A stretch of 64,000 nucleotides of DNA, taken from positions 62,001-126,000 of the forward strand of contig CABUHS010000001.1 of NCBI GenBank assembly GCA_902491535.1, in the 5' to 3' direction. The notes under the pieces were generated by a model. It saw nothing but the letters and a program-made list of their open reading frames with translations. It was not told the DNA's origin and did no database searches. This document shows positions 53,754 through 61,986 of the stretch, piece after piece; position 1 is the first letter of the stretch; each line of letters opens with the position of its first letter. This stretch comes from an uncultured Eubacteriales bacterium. GTDB lineage: Bacteria; Bacillota; Clostridia; Oscillospirales; CAG-272. Made by a program: the position numbers and the translations under genes.

Positions 53754-54455
53754 ATGAATCAGATACTTATCTGCGATGATGAAAAAGACATCGTAAATGC
53801 ACTGAAAATTTATCTTGCCAATCCAAACTATAAAATTTTCGAAGCTGAAAACGGACTCGAAGCGCTTGAAATTGTTGAAAAAGAAGATATTCATCTGATA
53901 CTGATGGATATAATGATGCCTCGGATGGACGGAATAACCGCGATGGCTAAAATAAGGGAGATCAGTAATGTTCCGATCATACTGCTGACAGCAAAAAGCG
54001 AGGATACCGACAAGATCCTCGGGCTTAATGTCGGAGCAGACGATTATATTACAAAGCCGTTCAATCCGCTTGAGATTGCCGCACGCGTCAACTCACAGTT
54101 ACGAAGATATACAAAATTCGGGGCTGAAATAAAACAGACAGATACATATATTATAGGCGGTATAGAGTTAAACGATCAGAGCAAAACCGTAACGGCAGAC
54201 GGAGAGCCTGTATCTCTTACTCCCAAGGAATACGATATTCTGAAACTTCTTATAGCGTCACCCGGTAAAGTTTTTTCTCCCAAAGAAATATACAATCTTG
54301 TATGGAAGGAAAGTCCCCTTACGGGAAATGACAATACAGTAGCGGTACATATACGGCATCTGCGCGAAAAAATCGAAATAAATCCCAACGATCCGAGATA
54401 TATAAAGGTCATATTCGGGCAAGGGTATAAAATGGAGAAAGGAAGAAGCATATGA
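53754..54455 (+). CDS. OmpR/PhoB-family response regulator (VanR-like)
   Basis: A 233-residue regulator. The receiver domain has the acidic pair in LICDDEKD, the phospho-acceptor in LILMDIMMPRMDG, Thr in LLTAKSE and Lys in YITKPF; the winged-helix domain has VSLTPKEYDILKLLIASPGK and DNTVAVHIRHLREKI. The start at 53754 has AGGGGG about 8 nt upstream. It overlaps the kinase gene by 4 nt. It is expected to bind the paired TCTTAAT repeats at its own promoter and at the glycosyltransferase promoter (inference from shared architecture). Confidence 0.94.
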   Translation: MNQILICDDEKDIVNALKIYLANPNYKIFEAENGLEALEIVEKEDIHLILMDIMMPRMDGITAMAKIREISNVPIILLTAKSEDTDKILGLNVGADDYITKPFNPLEIAARVNSQLRRYTKFGAEIKQTDTYIIGGIELNDQSKTVTADGEPVSLTPKEYDILKLLIASPGKVFSPKEIYNLVWKESPLTGNDNTVAVHIRHLREKIEINPNDPRYIKVIFGQGYKMEKGRSI

Positions 54456-56383
54456 AACGCTTTGCAAGATCCATAGCCGGAAAAACCCTGTTTATAATTG
54501 CATTTACCTTATGCCTCTGTATTACGGCGGCAAGCATAGCCGGAATATTCGTCATGATCGAAAACAATTTTTATACTATAACAGAAGATGAATATAAAAA
54601 CGAATACATAAGTGACCGGGTGCAAGGACTAAGCTTCGATTATGCATATAATATTCTGTTAAATCCAAAAACGCTTGACTACAGCTATTACAATCTTGAA
54701 ATCGAGATCTCAGATGAAAAAGGTGAAAGAATTGAATCCAGTCTGAAATTCGATTATGCTTCAAATAACAGTGATTATAATGAATATACCTATGATATCT
54801 ACGTTTATAAAAATCAGTCTAAAATAACCGACGTCAGTCTTTTTCACTACACACACGAAAACCAAACGGTTCTGACTTATACTGTAACAGCTTACTATAA
54901 TCCCGATACTTTAATACAGGAATCCGATATTTTTATTTTCGATATCATCCATATTTTATTTGTATTAAAATACTCGGTATATCCTATAGGATTCCTGTCG
55001 CTCCTTGCTTGCATTATACTGTTTATTGTACTGATGTGTGTATCAGGCAGGCGTCCGGATACCGAGGAAGTCTGTCCCGGTCCGTTTTTCAGCGTTCCGT
55101 TTGATCTTATTCTGTCAGCCGCAATTATTTTGTGTATTGTAATTTCAGCTTTTGTAGGTGACAACATCGGCTATCCTTACGTTTTAATAGGTATTATTAT
55201 CGACTGCATAATATCAGTAAATGTTTTTGTCGCTGTTTGTATGAGCCTATCCGCACGTATAAAACAAAAATCACTGATACGTAATACCGTTATCTATCGC
55301 TGTATCGATCTTATACGAAAAATTACTCTGTACTGCATGCGTATTTGCCGGCGCGGAGCATCTCGGATTAGATCTATATTCAATAGTATCCCCATGGTAA
55401 GCAGAACAGCTTTGGTATTAGCATGTATATGCACCTTTGAGTTTTTTGCAATCATAATGTGCGGATATGAAACCGACATTCTTATCTTACTCTGGTTTAT
55501 CGAAAAGCTTATCACGGTTCCGATCGTACTGTTTATCGCAATTACAATGAGAAAACTCCAGAAAGCCGGAGAGAAAATTGCGGCCGGAGATCTTTCCTGC
55601 AAAATAGAAACTGACGGTCTGTTCTGGGATTTCAAACGGCACGCGGAAAATCTGAGCAGCATTACCGACGGAATGTCCCAGGCGGTCGAGCAACGGCTGA
55701 AAAGCGAACGCATGAAAACAGAACTTATTACAAATGTCTCTCATGATATTAAAACCCCGCTCACTTCAATTATAAATTATGCCTCACTGATCGGAAACGA
55801 AAAAAGCGATAATCCCAATATAACCGAATATTCCGAAGTGCTTGTAAGGCAGTCCGAAAAGCTGAAACGCCTTATAGAAGACCTTGTTGAAGCTTCAAAA
55901 GCCTCAACCGGCAATCTTGAGGTCTCTGTTACTCCATGTGACGCATCAGTTTTCATATTCCAGGTAAGCGGAGAATTCGATGAAAAAATAAAAAATGCCG
56001 GTCTCTCCCTTATAACATCGCTTCCCGAGCAGGAGCTGCACATAATGGCCGACAGCCGCAGAATGTGGAGAATATTCGACAATCTGATGAATAACATCTG
56101 CAAATATTCCCAGGCAGGAACACGTGTATACCTGTCGCTTGAAAAAATCGGAGGTCAGGCTGTAATAACCTTTAAAAACACATCACGCGATCCGCTGAAT
56201 ATCAGCGCCGATGAACTGCTTGAACGCTTTGTACGCGGCGATTCTTCAAGAAATACCGACGGTAACGGTCTCGGACTTTCAATTGCCAGAAGTCTGACCG
56301 AACTTCAGGGCGGAACATTAAATCTGGAGATCGACGGAGATCTATTTAAGGTCATACTGAAATTTCCGGCAATTCAAGACTGA
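54452..56383 (+). CDS. Sensor histidine kinase, multi-helix membrane sensor
   Basis: A 643-residue kinase that partners the upstream regulator. One N-terminal membrane helix (about 10-36), an extracellular domain of about 130 residues rich in Tyr and Asn, then about six further helices (about 165-370), a HAMP-like linker (MRKLQKAGEKIAAGDLSCKI), the phospho-accepting H-box NVSHDIKTPLTSIINYASL (His near residue 430), the N-box FDNLMNNICKYSQ and the G-box GNGLGLSIARSL. The double membrane block is larger than in classic VanS. The signal is unknown; given the glycosyltransferase target a cell-surface cue is likely (inference). Confidence 0.93.
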   Translation: MKRFARSIAGKTLFIIAFTLCLCITAASIAGIFVMIENNFYTITEDEYKNEYISDRVQGLSFDYAYNILLNPKTLDYSYYNLEIEISDEKGERIESSLKFDYASNNSDYNEYTYDIYVYKNQSKITDVSLFHYTHENQTVLTYTVTAYYNPDTLIQESDIFIFDIIHILFVLKYSVYPIGFLSLLACIILFIVLMCVSGRRPDTEEVCPGPFFSVPFDLILSAAIILCIVISAFVGDNIGYPYVLIGIIIDCIISVNVFVAVCMSLSARIKQKSLIRNTVIYRCIDLIRKITLYCMRICRRGASRIRSIFNSIPMVSRTALVLACICTFEFFAIIMCGYETDILILLWFIEKLITVPIVLFIAITMRKLQKAGEKIAAGDLSCKIETDGLFWDFKRHAENLSSITDGMSQAVEQRLKSERMKTELITNVSHDIKTPLTSIINYASLIGNEKSDNPNITEYSEVLVRQSEKLKRLIEDLVEASKASTGNLEVSVTPCDASVFIFQVSGEFDEKIKNAGLSLITSLPEQELHIMADSRRMWRIFDNLMNNICKYSQAGTRVYLSLEKIGGQAVITFKNTSRDPLNISADELLERFVRGDSSRNTDGNGLGLSIARSLTELQGGTLNLEIDGDLFKVILKFPAIQD

Positions 56384-56435
56384 ATCCGAATAAGAAACCG
56401 ATCTGATAGAATATTTGTGTTTCACAGTTCCACAA

Positions 56436-56480
56436 TAAAAATACGCAGACAGACTTTCCGGTTTGTCTGCGTATTTTTTT
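56436..56480 (+). terminator. Terminator of the two-component operon
   Basis: AATACGCAGACA pairs with TGTCTGCGTATT (stem extended by a few more pairs), then seven Ts. Confidence 0.9.
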
Positions 56481-56593
56481 AACATCACATTTTCAGAATG
56501 TACTCCGACGGTCTTTGATTACTTCAAAAAGCCGTTTTTTACGGTTATTAAATATGATTATACAGCACCTATCAAATTTACTTTTTAAGCAAT

Positions 56594-56640
56594 TCTTAAT
56601 CTTTTTACCACTACTATCTTAATCGGGAAAAAGTTATAAT
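56594..56640 (+). promoter_or_regulatory. Glycosyltransferase operon promoter with TCTTAAT direct repeats
   Basis: TCTTAAT at 56594-56600 and 56617-56623, TATAAT at 56635-56640, with the same 16-nt and 11-nt gaps as the two-component promoter. The -35 position (56612-56617, TACTAT) is poor, as expected for an activator-dependent promoter. Confidence 0.75.
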
Positions 56641-56965
56641 GAAATTACAGTAAAACTTGTAAAGGAAACCGCATAATGAACATCCTGTGCATTTTAAATC
56701 AAACAGTATCTATTCTCTTTATTCTGCGCTATGTATATCAGCTTGTTCTTATACCGATCATTATTTTTATCTTCTTATACTGCTTTTCCATAAAAATTTA
56801 ATTTATTCACCGCCGTTATATCATTCCCGAAAAGTCTATAATAAAATTACAATAAAAAACCGGAAAGGAAGCCGCATAATGAACACTCTGCGCCTTATAA
56901 ATTACACAGTATCTATTCTTTTTGTCCTGTGCTACGCATATCAGTTTGTATATATTCCAATATCA
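56617..56965 (+). repeat. Tandem duplication covering promoter, ribosome site and start of the glycosyltransferase gene
   Basis: Copy 1 runs from about 56617 to 56765 and copy 2 from about 56820 to 56965. Matching landmarks are TATAAT (56635 and 56837), AAATTACA, the ribosome sites and the ATGs (56676 and 56879). The offset is 202-203 bp. The TCTTAAT box is kept only in copy 1 (TATCATT in copy 2). Confidence 0.8.
56676..56801 (+). CDS. 41-residue membrane mini-protein, duplicate of the glycosyltransferase N-terminus
   Basis: It starts MNILCILNQTVSILFILRYV and ends after a second hydrophobic run (CFSIKI). It parallels the glycosyltransferase start MNTLRLINYTVSILFVLCYA over about 28 codons, and the upstream DNA including ribosome site (AAAGGAAACCGCATA against AAAGGAAGCCGCATA) is duplicated too, 203 bp apart. 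Either a small membrane protein or leader peptide, or debris of a tandem duplication. Its own ribosome site is good (AAAGGA, 11-12 nt). Confidence 0.5.
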   Translation: MNILCILNQTVSILFILRYVYQLVLIPIIIFIFLYCFSIKI

Positions 56966-58159
56966 CTGTTTAAAAAGAAAAAGACAGCCATAAAAAAACC
57001 TGATCTGCACAATTTTGCAGTGCTGATATGTGCAAGAAACGAGGCTGCCGTTATCGGTGATCTGATAGACAGTATAAAATATCAGACATATAACAAAGAC
57101 CTGATCACTGTTTTTGTTCTCGCCGACAACTGCACCGACAACACAGCGGAAATAGCAAAGCTTAAAGGCGCAAAGGTATATTCACGCTTCAATAAAGAGC
57201 TTGTCGGAAAAGGATACGCCTTACAGGAGCTTAGACAGCACATAGCAGAGGATTATCCCGAAGGCTTTGACGGATATTTTGTTTTTGACGCGGATAATAT
57301 TCTCTCTCCCAATTATATTGAAGAAATGAATAAGACATTTTCCGAAGGAAATGACATCATTACAAGCTACCGCAACAGCAAAAATTACGGAGACAACTGG
57401 ATCAGCGCCGGATATGCACTGTGGTTCCTCCGCGAAAGCCGCTATCTGAACAATGCGAGAGATCTTATCGGTACAAGCTGTATGGTTTCCGGAACAGGAT
57501 TTCTTTTCAGCAGAAAAATAGCTGAGAATATAAGCGACTGGCCGTTTCATACACTTACAGAGGATATTGAATTTTCAGCCGACCTTATAGTTAACGGATA
57601 TAGAATAGCATTTTGTCCTGCCGCAGAGTTCTACGACGAACAGCCCACCGGCTTTGCTCAGTCATGGCGTCAGAGGCTCCGCTGGTCAAAAGGATACCTG
57701 CAGGTATTCAGAAAATACGGCAAACGCATGATAAAAGGCTGCATGAAAGGCAATTTCTCCTGCTTTGATATGACTATGTCGATCATGCCTGCATTTATCC
57801 TGTCCGCAATGTCGGTCATTTTGAATCTCGTTATAGGTGTGCGCGGAGCGTATGCGGGAGACGATATAACGATAGCGCTCAAATCTATCGGAGAAATGCT
57901 CGGAAATATGTATCTTACGCTTTTCGCGGTCGGAATAATCACAACTGTCAGCGAGTGGAAGCACATTAAAACATCTGCAAAAAGAAAAATAGCATTTTCC
58001 TTTACATTTCCGCTCTTTATGTTCACCTATATTCCGATATCCATACGGGCACTTTTCGGAAAATGCGAATGGAAGCCGATTATTCATTCCGTATCCGCGT
58101 CAGATATGCTGCTTAAATCAGGAAAGACAGGTAGACCAGGAAATGAAATACAAAATTAA
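56879..58159 (+). CDS. Processive family 2 glycosyltransferase
   Basis: A 426-residue membrane glycosyltransferase. N-terminal helix (about 5-28), catalytic GT-A domain with VLICARNEAAVIG, VLADNCTDNT, the metal motif VFDADN near residue 140, TLTEDIEFS and the QRLRWSKGY motif (Q-x-x-R-W) near 264, then three or four C-terminal helices. This is the layout of polysaccharide synthases such as poly-GlcNAc and hyaluronan type enzymes. The product is unknown. The ATG at 56879 has AAAGGA upstream. The stop overlaps the next gene by 17 nt. Its promoter matches that of the upstream two-component system. Confidence 0.9.
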   Translation: MNTLRLINYTVSILFVLCYAYQFVYIPISLFKKKKTAIKKPDLHNFAVLICARNEAAVIGDLIDSIKYQTYNKDLITVFVLADNCTDNTAEIAKLKGAKVYSRFNKELVGKGYALQELRQHIAEDYPEGFDGYFVFDADNILSPNYIEEMNKTFSEGNDIITSYRNSKNYGDNWISAGYALWFLRESRYLNNARDLIGTSCMVSGTGFLFSRKIAENISDWPFHTLTEDIEFSADLIVNGYRIAFCPAAEFYDEQPTGFAQSWRQRLRWSKGYLQVFRKYGKRMIKGCMKGNFSCFDMTMSIMPAFILSAMSVILNLVIGVRGAYAGDDITIALKSIGEMLGNMYLTLFAVGIITTVSEWKHIKTSAKRKIAFSFTFPLFMFTYIPISIRALFGKCEWKPIIHSVSASDMLLKSGKTGRPGNEIQN

Positions 58160-58520
58160 AAAAATTATCAATTTCTTTCTCAACCCGCATCTTATCGTCT
58201 GTCTCGGTATCGGATGGTTTATTACAAACGGATGGGCATATCTTGCATTTTTCATAGGAATGATTCTCGATCAGTCGTGGATATATTCGATAGCAGCTGC
58301 ATATCTTACACTTTTATGGATCCCGTTTACTCCCGAAAAGATCATAACAGTGATTATAGCACTATGGCTGCTGAGCAAATTATTTCCCGATGACACAAAA
58401 AGTCTTTCTGTTTTAAGATCACTTAAGAAAAAGTATATAAAAGTAAAAAGAAAAAATCCGGAATTTATTCAGATTCAAAACACAGAATATAATAAAACCT
58501 CATGTACCGATCAAAAATAG
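58143..58520 (+). CDS. Small membrane protein coupled to the glycosyltransferase
   Basis: A 125-residue protein with a basic N-terminus, three hydrophobic helices (about 17-38, 45-60 and 64-80) and a basic C-terminal tail. The segment GIGWFITNGWAYLAFFIG and PFTPEKIITVIIALWLLSKL resemble uncharacterised clostridial membrane proteins. It begins inside the end of the glycosyltransferase gene (17-nt overlap), so its translation is likely coupled. A role with the glycosyltransferase is inferred from position only. Confidence 0.75.
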   Translation: MKYKIKKIINFFLNPHLIVCLGIGWFITNGWAYLAFFIGMILDQSWIYSIAAAYLTLLWIPFTPEKIITVIIALWLLSKLFPDDTKSLSVLRSLKKKYIKVKRKNPEFIQIQNTEYNKTSCTDQK

Positions 58521-58545
58521 TACCGGTACAAGGTGCAGATACAGC

Positions 58546-58584
58546 AAAAAGGGACTGCGGGCATTGCCCGCAGTCCCTTTTTAT
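58546..58584. terminator. Bidirectional terminator
   Basis: A perfect 17-bp stem (58546-58562 with 58566-58582) with a 3-nt loop, between the glycosyltransferase operon (+) and rplL (-). Confidence 0.96.
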
Positions 58585-58619
58585 ACATCTTTGAGAATAA
58601 ATCTTCCTGAAAGGAAAAC

Positions 58620-58997
58620 TTACTTAAGCTCAACCTCAGCGCCGGCTTCTTCGAGCTTCTTCTTGATGTCCTCAGCCTCTTCCTTAGAAGCGCCTTCCTT
58701 AACAGTCTTCGGTGCGCCCTCAACCATATCCTTAGCGTCCTTAAGTCCGAGACCTGTGATCTCGCGGACAACCTTAATAACGTCGAGCTTCTTAGCGCCG
58801 AATGCCTTAAGTACAACGTCAAACTCGCTCTTCTCCTCTGCTGCGGGAGCTGCTGCACCTGCAACACCTGCAACTGCAACGGGAGCAGCGGCGGATACGC
58901 CGAATTCTTCTTCAACTGCCTTTACAAGGTCAGCAAGCTCGATAATAGTAAGTTCTTTGATCAGATCAAGGATCTGCTGTGATTTCTCTGTAGCCAT
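58620..58997 (-). CDS. rplL: 50S ribosomal protein L7/L12
   Basis: Stalk protein that recruits translation GTPases. N-terminal dimer domain ([20 protein letters not shown]), an Ala-rich hinge (about 38-52) and the C-terminal domain ([36 protein letters not shown]). 125 residues. GGAGG lies upstream of the ATG. It follows rplJ; rpoB, which normally comes next, is absent and replaced by a terminator and convergent genes. Confidence 0.98.
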   Translation of the reverse strand: MATEKSQQILDLIKELTIIELADLVKAVEEEFGVSAAAPVAVAGVAGAAAPAAEEKSEFDVVLKAFGAKKLDVIKVVREITGLGLKDAKDMVEGAPKTVKEGASKEEAEDIKKKLEEAGAEVELK

Positions 58998-59060
58998 TTT
59001 AAATAATCCTCCATGTAAATTTTGAGTTTAAATATTTTTGATTTTATAAGTCTTTCAGAC

Positions 59061-59606
59061 TTACGCCTCGGCAGGAGCCTCAGCCTCTTCAGCAGCCGCT
59101 TCGGGAGCTGCTTCTCCGCCCTTGTCCACAACAGCCTGCAAAGCATATGCAAAGTTGTAGAGAGGCGAACGGATACTTCCGAGAAGTTTTGCAATAAGAC
59201 CTTCCTTTGAAGGAATGTCTGCAAGATTCAGAACTTCGTCACGGGAAATAACCTTACCGTCAAGGAATCCGCCCTTGATCTCGAATGTCTCGATATCATC
59301 AGCGAATTTCTTAGCAACTTTAGCAGGAGCAACCGGATCGTTTTCGCATACTGCAAGAGCAGTCATACCCTTGAGCAGATCCTTCATTTCGGTGAAGCCT
59401 ACCTCGTCGCATGCACGTGATGTCATGGTATTCTTATATACCTTATAGTCAACACCTGAGCTACGGAACGCTGCACGCAGCTTTGTATCCTGTTCAACGG
59501 TGATTCCGGTATAATCAACAAGAACACCTGCCTGAGATGCTTTCATCTTCGAAACAAGGCTTTCAAGCTCTGCCTGCTTCTGTGCTAAAATTTTTGCACT
59601 TGGCAT
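59061..59606 (-). CDS. rplJ: 50S ribosomal protein L10
   Basis: Stalk base protein that carries L7/L12 dimers. 181 residues: LVDYTGITVEQDTKLRAAFR, VYKNTMTSRACDEVGF, then the C-terminal helix region followed by an Ala/Glu-rich tail (EAAPEAAAEEAEAPAEA). GGAGG upstream. It is preceded by an L10-type leader RNA with terminator-like hairpin, which in other Firmicutes binds the L10-L12 complex to repress the operon. rplK and rplA are not upstream. Confidence 0.97.
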   Translation of the reverse strand: MPSAKILAQKQAELESLVSKMKASQAGVLVDYTGITVEQDTKLRAAFRSSGVDYKVYKNTMTSRACDEVGFTEMKDLLKGMTALAVCENDPVAPAKVAKKFADDIETFEIKGGFLDGKVISRDEVLNLADIPSKEGLIAKLLGSIRSPLYNFAYALQAVVDKGGEAAPEAAAEEAEAPAEA

Positions 59607-59793
59607 TTTAATTTACCTCCATTCAGAATTGAATAGTCCGTAAAAACAAAAAACGCGATGCGCCAAAGCACATCACGGGATATGATCAATAACAATTCCG
59701 CAGCATAATCGCGGGATTTATTTTTCATTCTCCTCGGCAGGATAACTTTACATTTTGGATTTCACCAAAATAACCTGCTGTCTTTGGACTACT
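59607..59793 (-). ncRNA. L10 leader (autoregulatory r-protein leader RNA)
   Basis: The leader of rplJ on the minus strand contains AAGACAGCAGG (plus 59774-59784) and CCTGCCGAGG (plus 59732-59741), the pairing segments typical of the L10 leader, then a terminator-like stem near 59650-59681 (CGTGATGTGC against GCGCATCGCG) followed by TTTTTT. Confidence 0.8.
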
Positions 59794-59798
59794 TATGG

Positions 59799-59827
59799 AT
59801 TATATCAGCTTTTAAAAGCTTTGTCAA
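59799..59827 (-). promoter_or_regulatory. Promoter of rplJL
   Basis: Minus-strand TTGACA (59822-59827), a 17-nt spacer and TATAAT (59799-59804). The spacer includes AGCTTTTAAAAGCT, a palindrome. Confidence 0.9.
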
Positions 59828-59930
59828 TAGTTTTTTCAGTTTTTTCTTTAATTTTAAGGAAAAATAATTAATAAACAAATTTTTCATGCCGGGTTAAAAT
59901 CTGACCGGAAACATTCGGTAAATTAAATAA

Positions 59931-59960
59931 AGCGGAAACTGTGTTTGCAGCTTCCGCTTC
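59931..59960 (-). terminator. Terminator of ddl
   Basis: AGCGGAA pairs with TTCCGCT around a 13-nt loop; on the minus strand it runs into TTATTT. Confidence 0.65.
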
Positions 59961-59987
59961 CTCATAATCTGTTTTAATCTATTTCTT

Positions 59988-61046
59988 TCAGCTCTGTTTC
60001 ATTGATTCACGCACGATCATATCGCACAGTTCTCCGTACTCTATGCCCGCAGCAGCTGCTTCCTTAGGAAGCAAGCTCATCGGAGTCATACCCGGAAGCG
60101 TATTTGCCTCTAAAAATACAAGACGGTCGGAATTTTTATCATATATGAAATCCGAACGACTGTAAACACCGAGATGAAGCGCACGGTGAGCTTTAAGTGC
60201 CGCGCTTTGAAGCCTTTCTTCCAACTCTGCAGGTATCTGCGCAGGAGTAACTTCATTTGTGAGACCGGACTGATACTTATTTTTATAGTCATAAAATCCC
60301 GATATCGGCATTATTTCAATAGACGGAAGAGCCTTTCCGCACAGTATACCAACTGAAAATTCCCGTCCGCTGATAAATTGTTCGGCAATGACGGTCTGAT
60401 TACATTCAGCCGCAATGCGAAACGCTTCCTCAAGCTCGTTTTCATTATGTACAAGAGAAACTCCAACGCTTGAACCGCACGCCGCAGGTTTTATAACACA
60501 CGGAAATCCAATCTGCTCGGCAATACGTCGGATATCTGTTTCATTGGGATCTGCACAGATCCATTTGGCAGTATCCACGCCCTCGCAGCCGACAATACGT
60601 TTGGTGATATCCTTATCCATAGCAAGCGAGCAGCCGGCATATCCGCTTCCTGTATAGCGTATTCCATAACAGTCAAGCAATGCCTGAAGCTGACCGTTTT
60701 CTCCCATGGCACCGTGCAGTGCTATAAAGGTAATATCCGCGGCTCTGCATATTTCAATCACGCCTTTTCCGATCAGCTCACCCGCGTCTTCATCAGTTCC
60801 GCGGCGGTCACGCCTGAGCTGTGCGATCTTTTCAAGAGACGGAGAATTTTCTGAAATTCCCGACGTGCTGCATAGAATATCTGTAAATTTACTATCGGTT
60901 CCGCCCGAAATATCCTGATCCATATAAACATCTACAAGCGCAACCATATATCCACGCTCTTTCAGAGCGTTTGCAATAAGACTTCCCGACGAGAGCGACA
61001 CGTCGCGCTCCGGACTGAGTCCTCCTGCGAGTACAGCAATTTTCAT
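59988..61046 (-). CDS. ddl: D-alanine--D-alanine ligase
   Basis: ATP-grasp ligase making the D-Ala-D-Ala dipeptide for peptidoglycan precursors. 352 residues: VLAGGLSPERDVSLSSG, ALHGAMGENGQLQALLD, SLAMDKDITK, PCVIKPAACGSSVGVSLV, the omega-loop FYDYKNKYQSG (Tyr-type, expected for D-Ala rather than D-lactate use) and LEANTLPGMT. Single gene with its own terminator; murF, its common partner, is not adjacent. Confidence 0.96.
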   Translation of the reverse strand: MKIAVLAGGLSPERDVSLSSGSLIANALKERGYMVALVDVYMDQDISGGTDSKFTDILCSTSGISENSPSLEKIAQLRRDRRGTDEDAGELIGKGVIEICRAADITFIALHGAMGENGQLQALLDCYGIRYTGSGYAGCSLAMDKDITKRIVGCEGVDTAKWICADPNETDIRRIAEQIGFPCVIKPAACGSSVGVSLVHNENELEEAFRIAAECNQTVIAEQFISGREFSVGILCGKALPSIEIMPISGFYDYKNKYQSGLTNEVTPAQIPAELEERLQSAALKAHRALHLGVYSRSDFIYDKNSDRLVFLEANTLPGMTPMSLLPKEAAAAGIEYGELCDMIVRESMKQS

Positions 61047-61163
61047 ATAGGTTTTCCTTTCCGATCTTGATTCGGATTATTTCAAAATGATCCTTTCGGA
61101 TCTTTATACTTTATATTTATAATATGTATCTGCCGATAATACAGACACACATATTTCGCAAAA

Positions 61164-61727
61164 CTATTTTCTTTCAGCAATAAAAAAGTACGGAGACGAC
61201 GGCGAGTTGATTATCTGAAACCGTGATACAGAAAGCTCAAAACGGCTTATCTGCGAAAGCATCTGTGAGATCGCTTCTCCTTCGAGCCGTCCTTCCTCAT
61301 GGCCGGGATATACTGCAATAAGAAGAATTCCGTCATGATCTATAAGCCCGATTGCCGTGCTTATTGCTTTAAGTGTCGATTCACGTTTTGTAGTGATCTT
61401 CTTATCCGACCCCGGAAGCCATCCGAGATTGAACACACCTGCGCAGAACGGCTCTTTTACATACTCTCCGACATTTTCGTGAGAATCGTGTATGAGCGTA
61501 TAATTTTCCGGATTTCCGCTTTCTTTCAGAAGTTTTCCGGTACTTTCAAGCGCTGCCGCCTGAACGTCAAACGCATAAACATGTCCGGGAGCATCGCTGC
61601 CGCCCCACACAGCTTCGGAAAGAAATTTCGTATCATGTCCGTTTCCCATTGTAAAATCAACGGCGATCCCGCCTTTTTTCAGATGCTGCGAGAGGAAATA
61701 TTTATGAAGTGTAAGAAGATCCGTCAT
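61164..61727 (-). CDS. YtqB-type SAM-dependent methyltransferase
   Basis: A 187-residue class I methyltransferase of the YtqB/rRNA-methylase-like group. GGIAVDFTMGNGHDTKFLSE holds the SAM-binding loop, then YAFDVQ, VFNLGWLPGSDK with a following KRE, and AVYPGHEEG. YtqB-type enzymes have been linked to tRNA wobble-position methylation (MnmM) in Firmicutes. The start at 61727 has AAGGA about 10 nt upstream; the frame to 61847 would add 40 residues without support. Divergent from the SPFH operon. Confidence 0.87.
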   Translation of the reverse strand: MTDLLTLHKYFLSQHLKKGGIAVDFTMGNGHDTKFLSEAVWGGSDAPGHVYAFDVQAAALESTGKLLKESGNPENYTLIHDSHENVGEYVKEPFCAGVFNLGWLPGSDKKITTKRESTLKAISTAIGLIDHDGILLIAVYPGHEEGRLEGEAISQMLSQISRFELSVSRFQIINSPSSPYFFIAERK

Positions 61728-61906
61728 TTTTTCACTATCCTTAATTAAGCTACGGACTCCTATAAATCCGCATGAATCAGTATACCACAGTAACTCGGAT
61801 ATTTCAAGTGTAACTTTAAAACTTACAGTTATACACGAAACACCCATAATAACAAATCAAATTACAAAATACCTCATCGATTTTTTTTAATTTTCCCATT
61901 AATCTA

Positions 61907-61935
61907 TTGACAAATATTGTTTATTGTGATATCAT
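61907..61935 (+). promoter_or_regulatory. Promoter of the SPFH operon
   Basis: TTGACA at 61907-61912, a 17-nt spacer and TATCAT at 61930-61935, overlapped by the operator at 61920-61952. Confidence 0.8.
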
Positions 61936-61952
61936 TTTGATATCACAATAAA
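61920..61952. promoter_or_regulatory. 33-bp operator: perfect 15-bp arms, 3-bp centre
   Basis: TTTATTGTGATATCA, TTT, TGATATCACAATAAA. It covers the -10 element and the start point of the SPFH operon promoter, as a repressor site would. No regulator gene is adjacent within the window. Confidence 0.8.
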
Positions 61953-61986
61953 CTCAAAAAGAGTTTAACGAAAGGATTGATATTTT

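Noticed and set aside
34569..61046. A vancomycin resistance cluster (VanRS-like system, VanY-like enzyme, Ddl-like ligase)
   Set aside because: The genes are far apart in separate operons, the ligase has the D-Ala-type omega loop, and vanH and vanX are absent. The two-component system shares its promoter layout with the glycosyltransferase instead.
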